Shown here one piece after another: positions 8,711 to 17,803 of a stretch of DNA of 32,307 nucleotides. The DNA comes from Kiritimatiellia bacterium (GTDB lineage: Bacteria; Verrucomicrobiota; Kiritimatiellia; RFP12; UBA1067). The stretch spans positions 1 to 32,307 of the forward strand of contig JAQUEX010000006.1 of assembly GCA_028684935.1 (NCBI GenBank), given 5' to 3'. Below the pieces are notes generated by a model. It was given only the letters and a program-made list of their open reading frames with translations. It did not search any database and was not told the origin of the DNA. How positions within the stretch are numbered: the first letter of the stretch is position 1; each line of letters begins with the position of its first letter. A program made the position numbers and the translations under genes.

Positions 8711-11038
8711 ATGGCTGATGTGGCAAATACCCAGGAAGCGGGGCTGGAATCGCTGCCCCGATTGGTTGAAGAACTCTCCATTACGCCGCGGCAGATCACG
8801 GCCGTGGCGCGGTTGCTGGCGGAAGGCAACACCATCCCGTTCATTGCGCGCTATCGCAAGGAAGTTCACGGTGACCTCGATGAAGTGCAGATTTCAAAGA
8901 TTCAGGAGCGACTGACCTATTACCGGGAACTTGAAGACCGCCGCGCGACGATTTTGGCTTCCATCGAGGAACAGGGCAAGCTGTCGCCGGAACTGAAAGC
9001 CAAGATTCTGGCCTGCACCACCAAAACCGTGCTCGAAGATCTTTATCTGCCGTACAAGCCCAAACGCCGCACACGCGCCATGATCGCGCGCGAAAAGGGA
9101 CTCGAACCTTTGGCCGAGTTGATTCTGACGCAAGACCCCGCCGCATGTCCCGATGAAGCTGCGGCCGCGTTTGTGGATGCTGAAAAAGGCGTGGCGGACC
9201 CTGATGCCGCGCTGGCGGGCGCGCGCGATATCGTGGCCGAGACCGTCGCCGAAAACGCCGACGTGCGCGGCTTGGTGCGCCAGGCTTTTGCCGCGCAAGG
9301 CGTGGTGGCGTCCGAGGTGGTCGATCCCAAACCGGCGGAACCGACCAAGTTCGAGCAGTATTACGATTTTTCGGAGCGTCTGTGCGAGATCCCCTCCCAC
9401 CGGTTTCTGGCGATCCGCCGCGGCCAGACCGAGGGTGTGCTGCGCGTTCGCGTGACGTGCGATGCGGCCCCGCTGCTGGCGCGCATCAGTGAGATGGTTG
9501 CGCTGAATCCCGCCTCGCGCTTTGCGCCGCATCTGAAAGAGGCCATCGAGGACAGCTACAAACGGCTGATCGCGCCGAGCGTCGAGATCGATGTCATGGT
9601 CGAGACCAAGATGAAAGCCGATCGCGCAGCGGTGGATATCTTCGCGCAGAACCTGCGCAACCTGCTGTTGCAGGCCCCGCTCGGCGAGAAAAAGGTTGTG
9701 GGCATCGATCCAGGCCTGCGCACCGGGTGCAAATGCGTGGCGCTGGATGCGACCGGGAAATTCATGGAGACCTGTACCATTTTCCCTTCCCAGGGCGAGC
9801 GGCGCGAGATCGAGGCGAAAGTCGACATCTGCAAACTGGTGGCCAAGCACCGCCCGGCGGCCATTGCGGTCGGCAACGGCACCGGCGGACGGGAAACGGA
9901 AACGTTTGTGCGCGGTGTGCTGAAAGAGGCGAACATCAAAGACGTCATGGTGATTGCCGTCAATGAATCGGGCGCGTCCGTCTACAGCGCGTCGGAGGTG
10001 GCGCGTGACGAGTTCCCCGATCTCGACCTGACGATCCGCGGCGCGATCTCGATCGGGCGGCGCCTGCAGGATCCGCTGGCGGAACTGGTGAAGATCGATC
10101 CCAAGGCGATCGGCGTGGGCCAATACCAGCACGATGTGCATCAGCCGCTGCTGGCCGACAAGCTGGACGACGTGGTGGTGAGTTGCGTGAACCACGTCGG
10201 CGTGGAGTTGAACACCGCCAGCGCTCCCCTGCTGACGCGCGTCTCCGGCATCGGCGGTACGATGGCCAAGAAGATCGTCGCCTACCGCAACGAGAACGGC
10301 CCCTTTACCAGCCGGCGCCAACTGGGCAAGGTGCCTGGCTTGGGACCCAAAACGTTTGAACAAGCCGCCGGCTTTCTGCGCATCCGCGATGGCAGCCATC
10401 CGCTGGATGCCTCGGCGGTACATCCCGAACGCTATGCGCTGGTGGAGCAGATGGCCGCAGATCTGGGTGTGGCGCTGAAGGAACTGATCGGGAACAGCGC
10501 GTGGGTGGATCAGATCGCTTATGCCAAGTATGTGTCGGAGGCCGTCGGGGAACCGACGCTGCGCGACATCATCGCCGAACTCAAGAAGCCGGGTCGCGAC
10601 CCGCGCGCGACGTTCGAAAAACCGGCCTTCCGCGACGACGTGACCGAGTTCGAGCATGTCAAGGAGGGCATGGTGCTGGAGGGGATCGTGACCAATGTCA
10701 CGGCGTTCGGTGCCTTTGTGGACATCGGCGTGCATCAGGACGGCCTGGTGCATGTGTCGGAACTTTCGGACCGTTTTGTGCGCGATCCGTCCGAGGTGGT
10801 CAAAGCCGGCGACAAGCTGAAGGTGCGCGTGCTGAGCGTGGACAAGGCACGGCGGCGCATCGCGCTGAGCGCCAAGACGCAGGCTGCGTCGGCGCGGCCC
10901 GCCGGTCCGAGGCCTGCGGCGGCAGGCGGGCGTGAGGCCGGCGACCGCCGCCCCGGACCGCCGCGCGGCGGGGGTTTCTCAGCCGGGCGCGCCTCCTCCG
11001 GCGGCGGGTTCGCGGTGAACCCGTTTGCCGGATTGTAG
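8711..11038 (+). CDS. tex: Tex-family RNA-binding protein with C-terminal S1 domain
   Basis: VVGIDPGLRTGCKCVALD, SVYSASEVARDEFPDLDLTIRGAISIGRRLQDPLAELVKIDPKAIGVGQYQHDV, S1 region GMVLEGIVTNVTAFGAFVDIGVHQDGLVHVSEL. C-terminal tail rich in R, G and P. Confidence 0.96.
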   Translation: MADVANTQEAGLESLPRLVEELSITPRQITAVARLLAEGNTIPFIARYRKEVHGDLDEVQISKIQERLTYYRELEDRRATILASIEEQGKLSPELKAKILACTTKTVLEDLYLPYKPKRRTRAMIAREKGLEPLAELILTQDPAACPDEAAAAFVDAEKGVADPDAALAGARDIVAETVAENADVRGLVRQAFAAQGVVASEVVDPKPAEPTKFEQYYDFSERLCEIPSHRFLAIRRGQTEGVLRVRVTCDAAPLLARISEMVALNPASRFAPHLKEAIEDSYKRLIAPSVEIDVMVETKMKADRAAVDIFAQNLRNLLLQAPLGEKKVVGIDPGLRTGCKCVALDATGKFMETCTIFPSQGERREIEAKVDICKLVAKHRPAAIAVGNGTGGRETETFVRGVLKEANIKDVMVIAVNESGASVYSASEVARDEFPDLDLTIRGAISIGRRLQDPLAELVKIDPKAIGVGQYQHDVHQPLLADKLDDVVVSCVNHVGVELNTASAPLLTRVSGIGGTMAKKIVAYRNENGPFTSRRQLGKVPGLGPKTFEQAAGFLRIRDGSHPLDASAVHPERYALVEQMAADLGVALKELIGNSAWVDQIAYAKYVSEAVGEPTLRDIIAELKKPGRDPRATFEKPAFRDDVTEFEHVKEGMVLEGIVTNVTAFGAFVDIGVHQDGLVHVSELSDRFVRDPSEVVKAGDKLKVRVLSVDKARRRIALSAKTQAASARPAGPRPAAAGGREAGDRRPGPPRGGGFSAGRASSGGGFAVNPFAGL

Positions 11039-11130
11039 GGCGAAGTGAGAAATGCCCCCTCGCGTGGACGCGCTGTGAATGATCGAGGACGATAACTTTC
11101 AACCCACAACTTTCAACGTTCAACGCTCAC

Positions 11131-12483
11131 GTGATCGCTGCCCTCGCCACTGCGTCGGGACCGGCGGGCGTCAGCGTCGTGCGCGTTTCCGGGAACGGCG
11201 CGCTGGCGGTGGGCGACCGCTTGGTGCCGGGCGTGCGCCGTCCGCCGAGCCAGCGTGCGGCGGGGTCTTTCTTTCACGCGCGCGTGACCCATCCGGCAAC
11301 CGGTGAAGTGATTGATGATGCCGTGTTTCTGGTCTACCGCGCCCCGCACAGCTATACCGGCGAAGACACACTGGAGATTCAGGGACACGGCGGCGCGCTG
11401 CCCTCGCGCCGCCTGCTGGAGGCGGTGCTGGCGGCCGGCGCGCGTTTGGCCGAGCCGGGCGAGTTCACACGCCGCGCGTTTTTGAACGGCCGTATGGATT
11501 TGACGCAGGCCGAGGCCGTGTGCGATCTGATCCAGTCCCGCACGGAACGGGCTGCGCATGTGGCCCGTGCCCAGCTTGACGGTGCGCTGGGCGGGCACGT
11601 GGCGGCGCTTTACGAGGCGGTCACGGCGGTTTGCGCCGAGGTGGAGCATCTGCTGGATTTCGATGAAGGCGAGCTGCCGACCTGTTTCATAGAACGTGCG
11701 GGCGAGCGTCTGGCTGCGTGCCAGGCTGAGATGGAGCGGCTGGCGTCGTCGTGGAACGAAGGCCACTTGGTGCGCGACGGTGCGCTGGTGGTGCTGGTCG
11801 GGCGCCCGAACGCCGGCAAGTCGTCCCTGCTGAACGCACTGCTCGGAACGCGCCGTGCGATTGTCCACGATCTGCCCGGCACCACGCGCGATGTGATCGA
11901 AGAATCGGTCGCGCTGCACGGCGTCCCGGTGCGGCTGGTTGATACCGCCGGCTTGCGCGACACGCAGGACGGTGTCGAGCGCGAAGGGATCGAACGGGCG
12001 CACGCGGTGATGCGCCAGGCTGACCTGGTGATCTATGTGGTTGACGCTTCAGTGTCGCAACCGGAGTCGGTGGCGGCAGCGTGCGCGGCGTTGCCGGCAG
12101 GGCGCGTGATGGTGGCCGTCACGAAGTGTGATCTGCCGGCGTCGGGTTCTGTGGATGTGCCGCCAGAGCTGCCCCATGTGCGCATCTCCGCAAGGACCGG
12201 CGAGGGGTTGGACGCGCTGAAGCGAAGGGTGTCGGAAAAGCTGGGCGTAACCGAAGAGACGTACGGGCACCCGATTGTATCGCTGCGGCATGTCAGCGAG
12301 CTGCGGACAGCGGTTGAACAGAATCGGGAGGCATGCGCCGCGCTGAGCGCCGGGGAGACGGGACTGGTGGTGGCCGCCGGCCACCTGCGTGCGGCGGCCG
12401 AGGCGCTCGGCCGCATGATCGGACGCGTCTACACCGAGGATCTGCTCGATACCATCTTCAGCCGGTTCTGCGTCGGCAAATGA
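11131..12483 (+). CDS. mnmE: tRNA uridine-5-carboxymethylaminomethyl modification GTPase MnmE
   Basis: N-terminal IAALATASGPAGVSVVRVSG, GRPNAGKSSLLNALLG, DLPGTTRDVIEE, canonical C-terminus IFSRFCVGK. GTG start. Confidence 0.96.
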   Translation: MIAALATASGPAGVSVVRVSGNGALAVGDRLVPGVRRPPSQRAAGSFFHARVTHPATGEVIDDAVFLVYRAPHSYTGEDTLEIQGHGGALPSRRLLEAVLAAGARLAEPGEFTRRAFLNGRMDLTQAEAVCDLIQSRTERAAHVARAQLDGALGGHVAALYEAVTAVCAEVEHLLDFDEGELPTCFIERAGERLAACQAEMERLASSWNEGHLVRDGALVVLVGRPNAGKSSLLNALLGTRRAIVHDLPGTTRDVIEESVALHGVPVRLVDTAGLRDTQDGVEREGIERAHAVMRQADLVIYVVDASVSQPESVAAACAALPAGRVMVAVTKCDLPASGSVDVPPELPHVRISARTGEGLDALKRRVSEKLGVTEETYGHPIVSLRHVSELRTAVEQNREACAALSAGETGLVVAAGHLRAAAEALGRMIGRVYTEDLLDTIFSRFCVGK

Positions 12484-12605
12484 TTTTGTCGGTTCTAGGG
12501 ATTGGCAAGCGTCGCGCCATGCCGTATACTAAAAAAACATGATGATGGGTCAGGATAACCTGACGTAAACCCGTAGTGTGCGTAAAGCACGGATTGGAGT
12601 CGGCA

Positions 12606-13250
12606 ATGGCTATTGCAAAGATGGAGATCGGCGCGGAGTTCGGTAAGGGATGGCGGCTGTTTCAGGCGAACATGGGTGTCCTGATCGTGGGCGGCATTTT
12701 GATGGCGGTGGTGTCGGCGGTCACCTGCGGCCTGCTGTCCGGTCCGCTCATGGTCGGTTTGCTGCTGATGGCGCAACGCCTGCTGAAAAATGATCCTGTC
12801 AAGCCACAGGCCGGCGATGTGTTCAAGGGTTTTGATTCATTTGTGCAGGCGTTGCTACTGATGGTTATCGTGATTGTCGCGGTCATGGTGCTGAGCATGC
12901 TGCCGATCATCGGCCAGTTGGCCAGTCTGGTGGTCAGCGCCGTGATGATGTGGGCGCTCGCCTTTATCGCATTCGAAAAGGCGACGGCTGTCGATGCGAT
13001 CAAAAAAGTGTTCGAACTCACGAAGAGCGGAGAATTCACCGTGCCCTTGGTGTTCGCCGTCATCGCCAGCCTGGTCGGCGGTCTGGGCGCGATCGCGTGC
13101 GGCATCGGCGTTTTATTCACGCTCCCGCTCACCTACTGCCTGATGGCGTGCTGCTACGAGACGCTCTTCAGCGGTGAGCCGGAAGTCATTGAACCGGTGA
13201 AAGAGCAGGCGCCTCCCCCGCCGCCGCCGGCGGATGACTTGCGCCTGTAA
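12606..13250 (+). CDS. Uncharacterised multi-pass membrane protein
   Basis: 214 aa from ATG 12606 (in frame with the ORF at 12576). Several hydrophobic segments and a Pro-rich C-terminal tail (APPPPPPADDLRL). Confidence 0.75.
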   Translation: MAIAKMEIGAEFGKGWRLFQANMGVLIVGGILMAVVSAVTCGLLSGPLMVGLLLMAQRLLKNDPVKPQAGDVFKGFDSFVQALLLMVIVIVAVMVLSMLPIIGQLASLVVSAVMMWALAFIAFEKATAVDAIKKVFELTKSGEFTVPLVFAVIASLVGGLGAIACGIGVLFTLPLTYCLMACCYETLFSGEPEVIEPVKEQAPPPPPPADDLRL

Positions 13251-13272
13251 GCGCGCCAAAACGCAGAAAAGC

Positions 13273-13305
13273 GAAGGCCCCTTGAAAAAGGGGCCTTCTT
13301 TTTTT
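13273..13305 (+). terminator. Rho-independent terminator
   Basis: gaaggcccctt-gaaa-aaggggccttc (273-298) followed by ttttttt. Confidence 0.9.
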
Positions 13306-13320
13306 GTCAGAATAGCTGCG

Positions 13321-13512
13321 AAACCGCGTCGAGACCGCCTGTTCATAACCCGTCGATAACTGTTGATCCAATTTTCTTGATTCGTCAGCCCTATCCTGAT
13401 CTAACAATATATAACATGTTTATTATAAACAACTTACGATATAATTAGCCGACCTAAAATACGATATATGAGTATCGATTTACCCTATTCACGCTTGTCA
13501 ATAGTTTTACGA
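13321..13512. promoter_or_regulatory. AT-rich intergenic island with DnaA-box-like motifs upstream of mnmG
   Basis: tgttcataacccgtcga (13340-13356) matches tgttcataacctgttga (5540-5556) at 15/17 positions. Followed by AT-rich sequence (caatatataacatgtttattataaacaacttacgatataatt). Confidence 0.5.
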
Positions 13513-13521
13513 CGGGCGAGT

Positions 13522-13720
13522 GTAATCGGTTAGTGACAGTGACAGGGGGCATGCGAGTCGAGCGCGTATTTGATGCGAAGCACAGTCGGGAGCACGGGCG
13601 TCCCCGCCCGCAAGGTGAAAGTCCGTACGCGATCCAGATGCGCGGTTTGGCGCTTAAACCCTGATCGCCCAGCCTTTTGTACGAAACGCTGTTGCGGGCG
13701 AGGACGCCCGCGCTCCCGAC
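13522..13720. repeat. Composite modular intergenic repeat, ends in inverted hairpin modules
   Basis: gtaatcggttagtgacag (13522-13539), ggggcatgcgagtcgagcgcg (13546 on), gtcgggagcacgggcgtccccgcccgc (13585-13611), and its inverted counterpart gttgcgggcgaggacgcccgcgctcccgac (13691-13720). Confidence 0.85.
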
Positions 13721-13798
13721 TTCCTGCTCCCCTCTCCTTTCTTGTTTTTCCCCCTGAGGTTTGCGGTCTGTCAGATGACCGTGTATACTAAGGGCTCT

Positions 13799-15667
13799 AT
13801 GAATCAATCCCCTTCCTTTATTTCCGGTCATGGCGGTGAGGCGATTGCGGTTGATGTCCTAGTGGTTGGCGGCGGTCATGCGGGCGCGGAGGCGGCGCTT
13901 GTGGCGGCGCGTATGGGGTGTCGCACGATGCTGATCACGGGGCAACGCGCAGCGATTGCGAGGATGCCGTGTAATCCCTCAATTGGCGGGCTGGCCAAAT
14001 CACATCTGGTGTGTGAACTGGACGCGCTGGGCGGCGAAATGGGCGTCAACGCAGATCTGTGCGGTCTACAGTTCAAGACGCTGAACGCAAGCCGGGGTCC
14101 CGCGGTGCAGGCCACGCGCGTGCAATGCGACAAGCGCCAGTATGCGCTGCGGATGCAACAGGTTATCGCGACAACCCCGAATCTGACGGTTCTTGAAGAT
14201 GAAGTCACGGCACTTATCATAGAACGTGGAGCTGTACACGGCGTCACCTGTGCGGCGCAGGGCACCCTGTCCGCGCGGACGGTGGTGTTGACATCCGGCA
14301 CGGCGCTGCGTGGGCGGATTCATATCGGTGAAGAGGTCACAGCAGGCGGCGGCGATGGGCGGCCGGCGGCGGATTCGCTCGCATGTTCTTTAAAGTCGGC
14401 TGGTTTTGAGCTGATTCGGCTGAAGACAGGTACGCCGCCCAGGCTTTTAGCGGCGAGCATCGCGTGGGAGCGGACCGTGATCCAACCCGGCGAGGAGCCC
14501 CCGCCGTTTTTTTCGGTTCAGACGCAATGTTCCACGTGGAACATTCCTGGGCCTTGGGTGCCAGGCACAGGCCAGATCCCGTGTTGGTTGACCCATACGA
14601 CCGACCGCACACACGCCATTATTCGAGAAAACCTGTCGCGTAGTTCGCTCTACGGCGGTTCGATCACTGGTACAGGCGTGCGGTATTGCCCGTCGATTGA
14701 GGATAAAATCGTCAAATTCACGGCGGCTATGCGCCATCATGTGTTTCTTGAGCCAGAAGGACGGGAATCAGATGCGCTGATCTACCCCAATGGGCTCTCG
14801 AACAGCCTGCCGCGCGACGTACAGCGTGATATGGTTCGGAGTGTGCCTGGGCTCGAACAGGCGGAATTTCTGGCCGACGCGTATGCGATCGAGTATGACA
14901 GCGTGGATGCGCGCGAGTTGCGGCATACGCTCGAGAGCCTGCGCGTCCAAAATCTCTATTTGGCCGGTCAGGTGAACGGGACCACGGGATATGAAGAGGC
15001 GGCCGTTCAGGGTTTCATGGCCGGTGCCAACGCTGCACTGAGGGTTCAGGAGCGGGAGCCCTTCACGCTCAGCCGTCAGGACGCGTATATCGGCGTGCTG
15101 ATCGATGATTTGGTTACGAAGGGTACGAATGAACCCTACCGCATGTTCACCTCTCGGGCGGAGCGTCGCCTGATCTTGCGGCAAGACAATGCCCGTTACC
15201 GTCTGTTGGCTCACGCTGAGCGACTGGGCGTGAGCCCGCCGGCTTGTCTGGCTCAAACGCGCTGTTACGCACGTCAGGTCGAGGAGGAACTGGAGCGGTT
15301 GCAGGGACTGCGTGAAGGGGGGGTGTCGGCTGTGACGCTGCTGGCGCGCCCTGAGATGCGGTACGGGTCATTGCGCGGGCGGCGTGCAGACTTGCCGGAT
15401 GCTGTGGTCCAGCAGATCGAAGTGCAGGCTAAATACCAGGGATATATCGCACAGGAAGAGCGGGCCGCAGCGCGGGCCAAGGGCGAGGAGTCGGTCGCGA
15501 TTCCTGACTGGTTGGATTACCGTGCGGTTTCGAGCCTGAGGTTTGAGAGCCGGGAGAAGCTGTTGCGGGTGCGGCCTGAGAATCTCGGTCAGGCGGGGCG
15601 CATTCCAGGCGTCAACCCAGCGGATGTTGCCGTGCTGTCGCTGATCATCAAGCGCGGGCACCTGTGA
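13799..15667 (+). CDS. mnmG: tRNA uridine-5-carboxymethylaminomethyl modification enzyme MnmG (GidA)
   Basis: [98 protein letters not shown] 13799 preferred. Confidence 0.97.
   Translation: MNQSPSFISGHGGEAIAVDVLVVGGGHAGAEAALVAARMGCRTMLITGQRAAIARMPCNPSIGGLAKSHLVCELDALGGEMGVNADLCGLQFKTLNASRGPAVQATRVQCDKRQYALRMQQVIATTPNLTVLEDEVTALIIERGAVHGVTCAAQGTLSARTVVLTSGTALRGRIHIGEEVTAGGGDGRPAADSLACSLKSAGFELIRLKTGTPPRLLAASIAWERTVIQPGEEPPPFFSVQTQCSTWNIPGPWVPGTGQIPCWLTHTTDRTHAIIRENLSRSSLYGGSITGTGVRYCPSIEDKIVKFTAAMRHHVFLEPEGRESDALIYPNGLSNSLPRDVQRDMVRSVPGLEQAEFLADAYAIEYDSVDARELRHTLESLRVQNLYLAGQVNGTTGYEEAAVQGFMAGANAALRVQEREPFTLSRQDAYIGVLIDDLVTKGTNEPYRMFTSRAERRLILRQDNARYRLLAHAERLGVSPPACLAQTRCYARQVEEELERLQGLREGGVSAVTLLARPEMRYGSLRGRRADLPDAVVQQIEVQAKYQGYIAQEERAAARAKGEESVAIPDWLDYRAVSSLRFESREKLLRVRPENLGQAGRIPGVNPADVAVLSLIIKRGHL
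14528..14543. promoter_or_regulatory. Putative parS (ParB-binding) site within mnmG
   Basis: TGTTCCACGTGGAACA is a perfect 16-bp palindrome matching the parS consensus TGTTNCACGTGNAACA. Confidence 0.88.
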
Positions 15668-15769
15668 GTTGAGGCACGGATACGGGCCGAGAGCGAAGGT
15701 TATGCGACGTAATAGAGAAGCGTGGGTTTCGCGATCAGAAGAGGCTGAAAAACAAGGCAGGCCATCGCT

Positions 15770-17803
15770 CTAGCGGCGGCGTTTCCAGGGTTTCTTGTCT
15801 TGGGGCTGCTTATCGTGCACCAACGCCATCAGTTCCTGGGCGGGCACGAGGTGGCGCCAGAGGAAAGCCTGCATGCGGTCCTCGGCACCGACGGCATCGC
15901 GCACCCAGGTGGCGCCGGCATTGGTGGACACGCCTTGGATGACGAGAGGGATCGGTTTGTCAGTGGCGGCGAGGGTGGTTTTGACGGTCACCCGAGCCAC
16001 GGTCTGGGTCCCGGTGAGGGGCCCGCCGCTCACGCTGAAGCCGTTAGCGGGCTCTTTGATCTGGAACCGGATGGGGCCGGTGAAGCCATCCCTGCGGATG
16101 GCATGGACGGTGATGCCGGCCGAACCTTTTTCCGCCATGACGAGGCGCGAGGGCACGGCGCGCAGCTCGAAGTCGGGCTGGGGCGGGGACACGCGCAGGC
16201 GGTAGGCGTAGGCGGCACCGCCGGCGTGCTGGGCATCGGCCAGCGTGAGGGTGTACGTGCCGTCGGCAGGCAGTTTCACGCGAAGGTAGGAGTCGGCGTG
16301 GTGGGTGTTGATGCCGGACCCGATGTCTTCCTGGTCATCGTTCTGCGCGAGGCAGGCCCCGCTGGCGTCGGTCAGCTTCAGCGTGGCGTCCAACGGTGAG
16401 TCCAGGCGCCGGGCGTTGACCTCGGCCACGATTTCCTGTCCTGCGCGCCCCTCGATCAGGAAGAGGTCGCGGTCGCCGGGGGTGCCGATGGTGCCGTTCA
16501 TGATCACGGGCGGATCGATGCGCTGCGCCTGTTTGGGCGTACTGTTCGGCTCTTGCTCAAGGCCGTCCGGCAGCGCGTCGATGGCGAAGGGCACCGGCGG
16601 CGCGATCAGGCCGCCCTTACCGAGCACGGAGAGGGGGTAGATGCCGGGCGCGCGGTCCCGGGTCTCGGGCGTGAGGTGGCTCTCGGCGAGGTTGATGCCC
16701 TTGACATCCACGCCCGCCGGGATGTTGGCCTGCCCGCCGAGCGGGAAGACGCTGGTGACGAAGGGCAGTTCGCCGATCGAAATGCGGTAGACGAAGTCCT
16801 CGCGCCCGCGGAAGATGGCGTCGTGGATGGCCAGAATGTACTCGCCGTCCATAGGGATCTCACAGCCGATGACCGGATCGGGCTTGAAGCGGAAGTCGTC
16901 ATTGTAGGCGACTTCCCGTCCGCGGGCGTCGCACAGGACCAGGACCGGCTGGAACCAGCCCGGCACGGCGTCGGCCATGTAGGGGACGAGCGAGCGGGCG
17001 AGGGTCGTGATCACCAGGCGCTGGCCGCGGCGCGCGATAAAGCGGTAGCGGTCGACCGACCCTGAGGCGATCTGGCCGTTGACCGTGCAGGGCAGCGAGA
17101 TGGCGACTTCGTCGTCATCGACATCGCTCTGGGCACCGGGGCCGGCCATGCCCATGGACATCTGCATCGATTCCATGCCCATCATATCGCCTTTTTTCCC
17201 ATCTTTGGCCGGTTCGCGCTTGCGGCGGCGCAGGCTCTGGGCTTCTTTGCCGAGAATCTGCTTGTGGCTGGTCGGGAGGGGGTCGCCGGTGAATTCCGGC
17301 AGTTGTCCGACATGGAACGCCATCGGGTTCGAAAGGCCGCGATGGGTGAAGAGGCGGATCTCGCGCGGGCCGGGCGGCGCGTCCTTGGCGATGGTGATTT
17401 CGGCGAGGACCAGATTGGCGATCGAGTCGCATTGTGGCTGCTGCACGTAGGCCTCGATCAGGCTCTCGATGCGGGTCTGCATGTTGGTGACGGACGCGTC
17501 GCGCTCAGGGGCCGGCATCCGCTTCAGCTCGGTGAGCTGTTCGCGGATCACCTGCATCTCCTGCGGATTCATTTTTTTGTTATACTCGACGATACGTCCG
17601 GTCACGCCGGGCCCCGCGACCACGACGCCCTCGACGCCATCCAGTGCCTGGCCGCCGAGCGTGCAGACAAAGGTGGTGCCCTGGCGGCCGCCTGCGGGGT
17701 AAACAAAACCGATATAGCTCTGGGCCTGCGCGGACGAGAGTCCCGCCGCGCCCAGAAGCGCGGCGAGCAGCATCGCTGGCGCACAAGGCTTACATGATCT
17801 CAT
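15770..17803 (-). CDS. Secreted PPC (pre-peptidase C-terminal)-domain protein, planctomycete-type
   Basis: Signal peptide; FVYPAGGRQGTTFVCTLGGQ; GDRDLFLIEGRAGQEIVAEVNARRLDSPLDATLKLTDASG (PPC-like). Overlaps the stop of the DUF1501 gene by 14 nt. Confidence 0.78.
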   Translation of the reverse strand: MRSCKPCAPAMLLAALLGAAGLSSAQAQSYIGFVYPAGGRQGTTFVCTLGGQALDGVEGVVVAGPGVTGRIVEYNKKMNPQEMQVIREQLTELKRMPAPERDASVTNMQTRIESLIEAYVQQPQCDSIANLVLAEITIAKDAPPGPREIRLFTHRGLSNPMAFHVGQLPEFTGDPLPTSHKQILGKEAQSLRRRKREPAKDGKKGDMMGMESMQMSMGMAGPGAQSDVDDDEVAISLPCTVNGQIASGSVDRYRFIARRGQRLVITTLARSLVPYMADAVPGWFQPVLVLCDARGREVAYNDDFRFKPDPVIGCEIPMDGEYILAIHDAIFRGREDFVYRISIGELPFVTSVFPLGGQANIPAGVDVKGINLAESHLTPETRDRAPGIYPLSVLGKGGLIAPPVPFAIDALPDGLEQEPNSTPKQAQRIDPPVIMNGTIGTPGDRDLFLIEGRAGQEIVAEVNARRLDSPLDATLKLTDASGACLAQNDDQEDIGSGINTHHADSYLRVKLPADGTYTLTLADAQHAGGAAYAYRLRVSPPQPDFELRAVPSRLVMAEKGSAGITVHAIRRDGFTGPIRFQIKEPANGFSVSGGPLTGTQTVARVTVKTTLAATDKPIPLVIQGVSTNAGATWVRDAVGAEDRMQAFLWRHLVPAQELMALVHDKQPQDKKPWKRRR

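Noticed and set aside
8894-10753. 619-aa minus-strand ORF antisense to tex
   Set aside because: His/Arg/Gln-rich mirror ORF; tex motifs on the plus strand are unambiguous.
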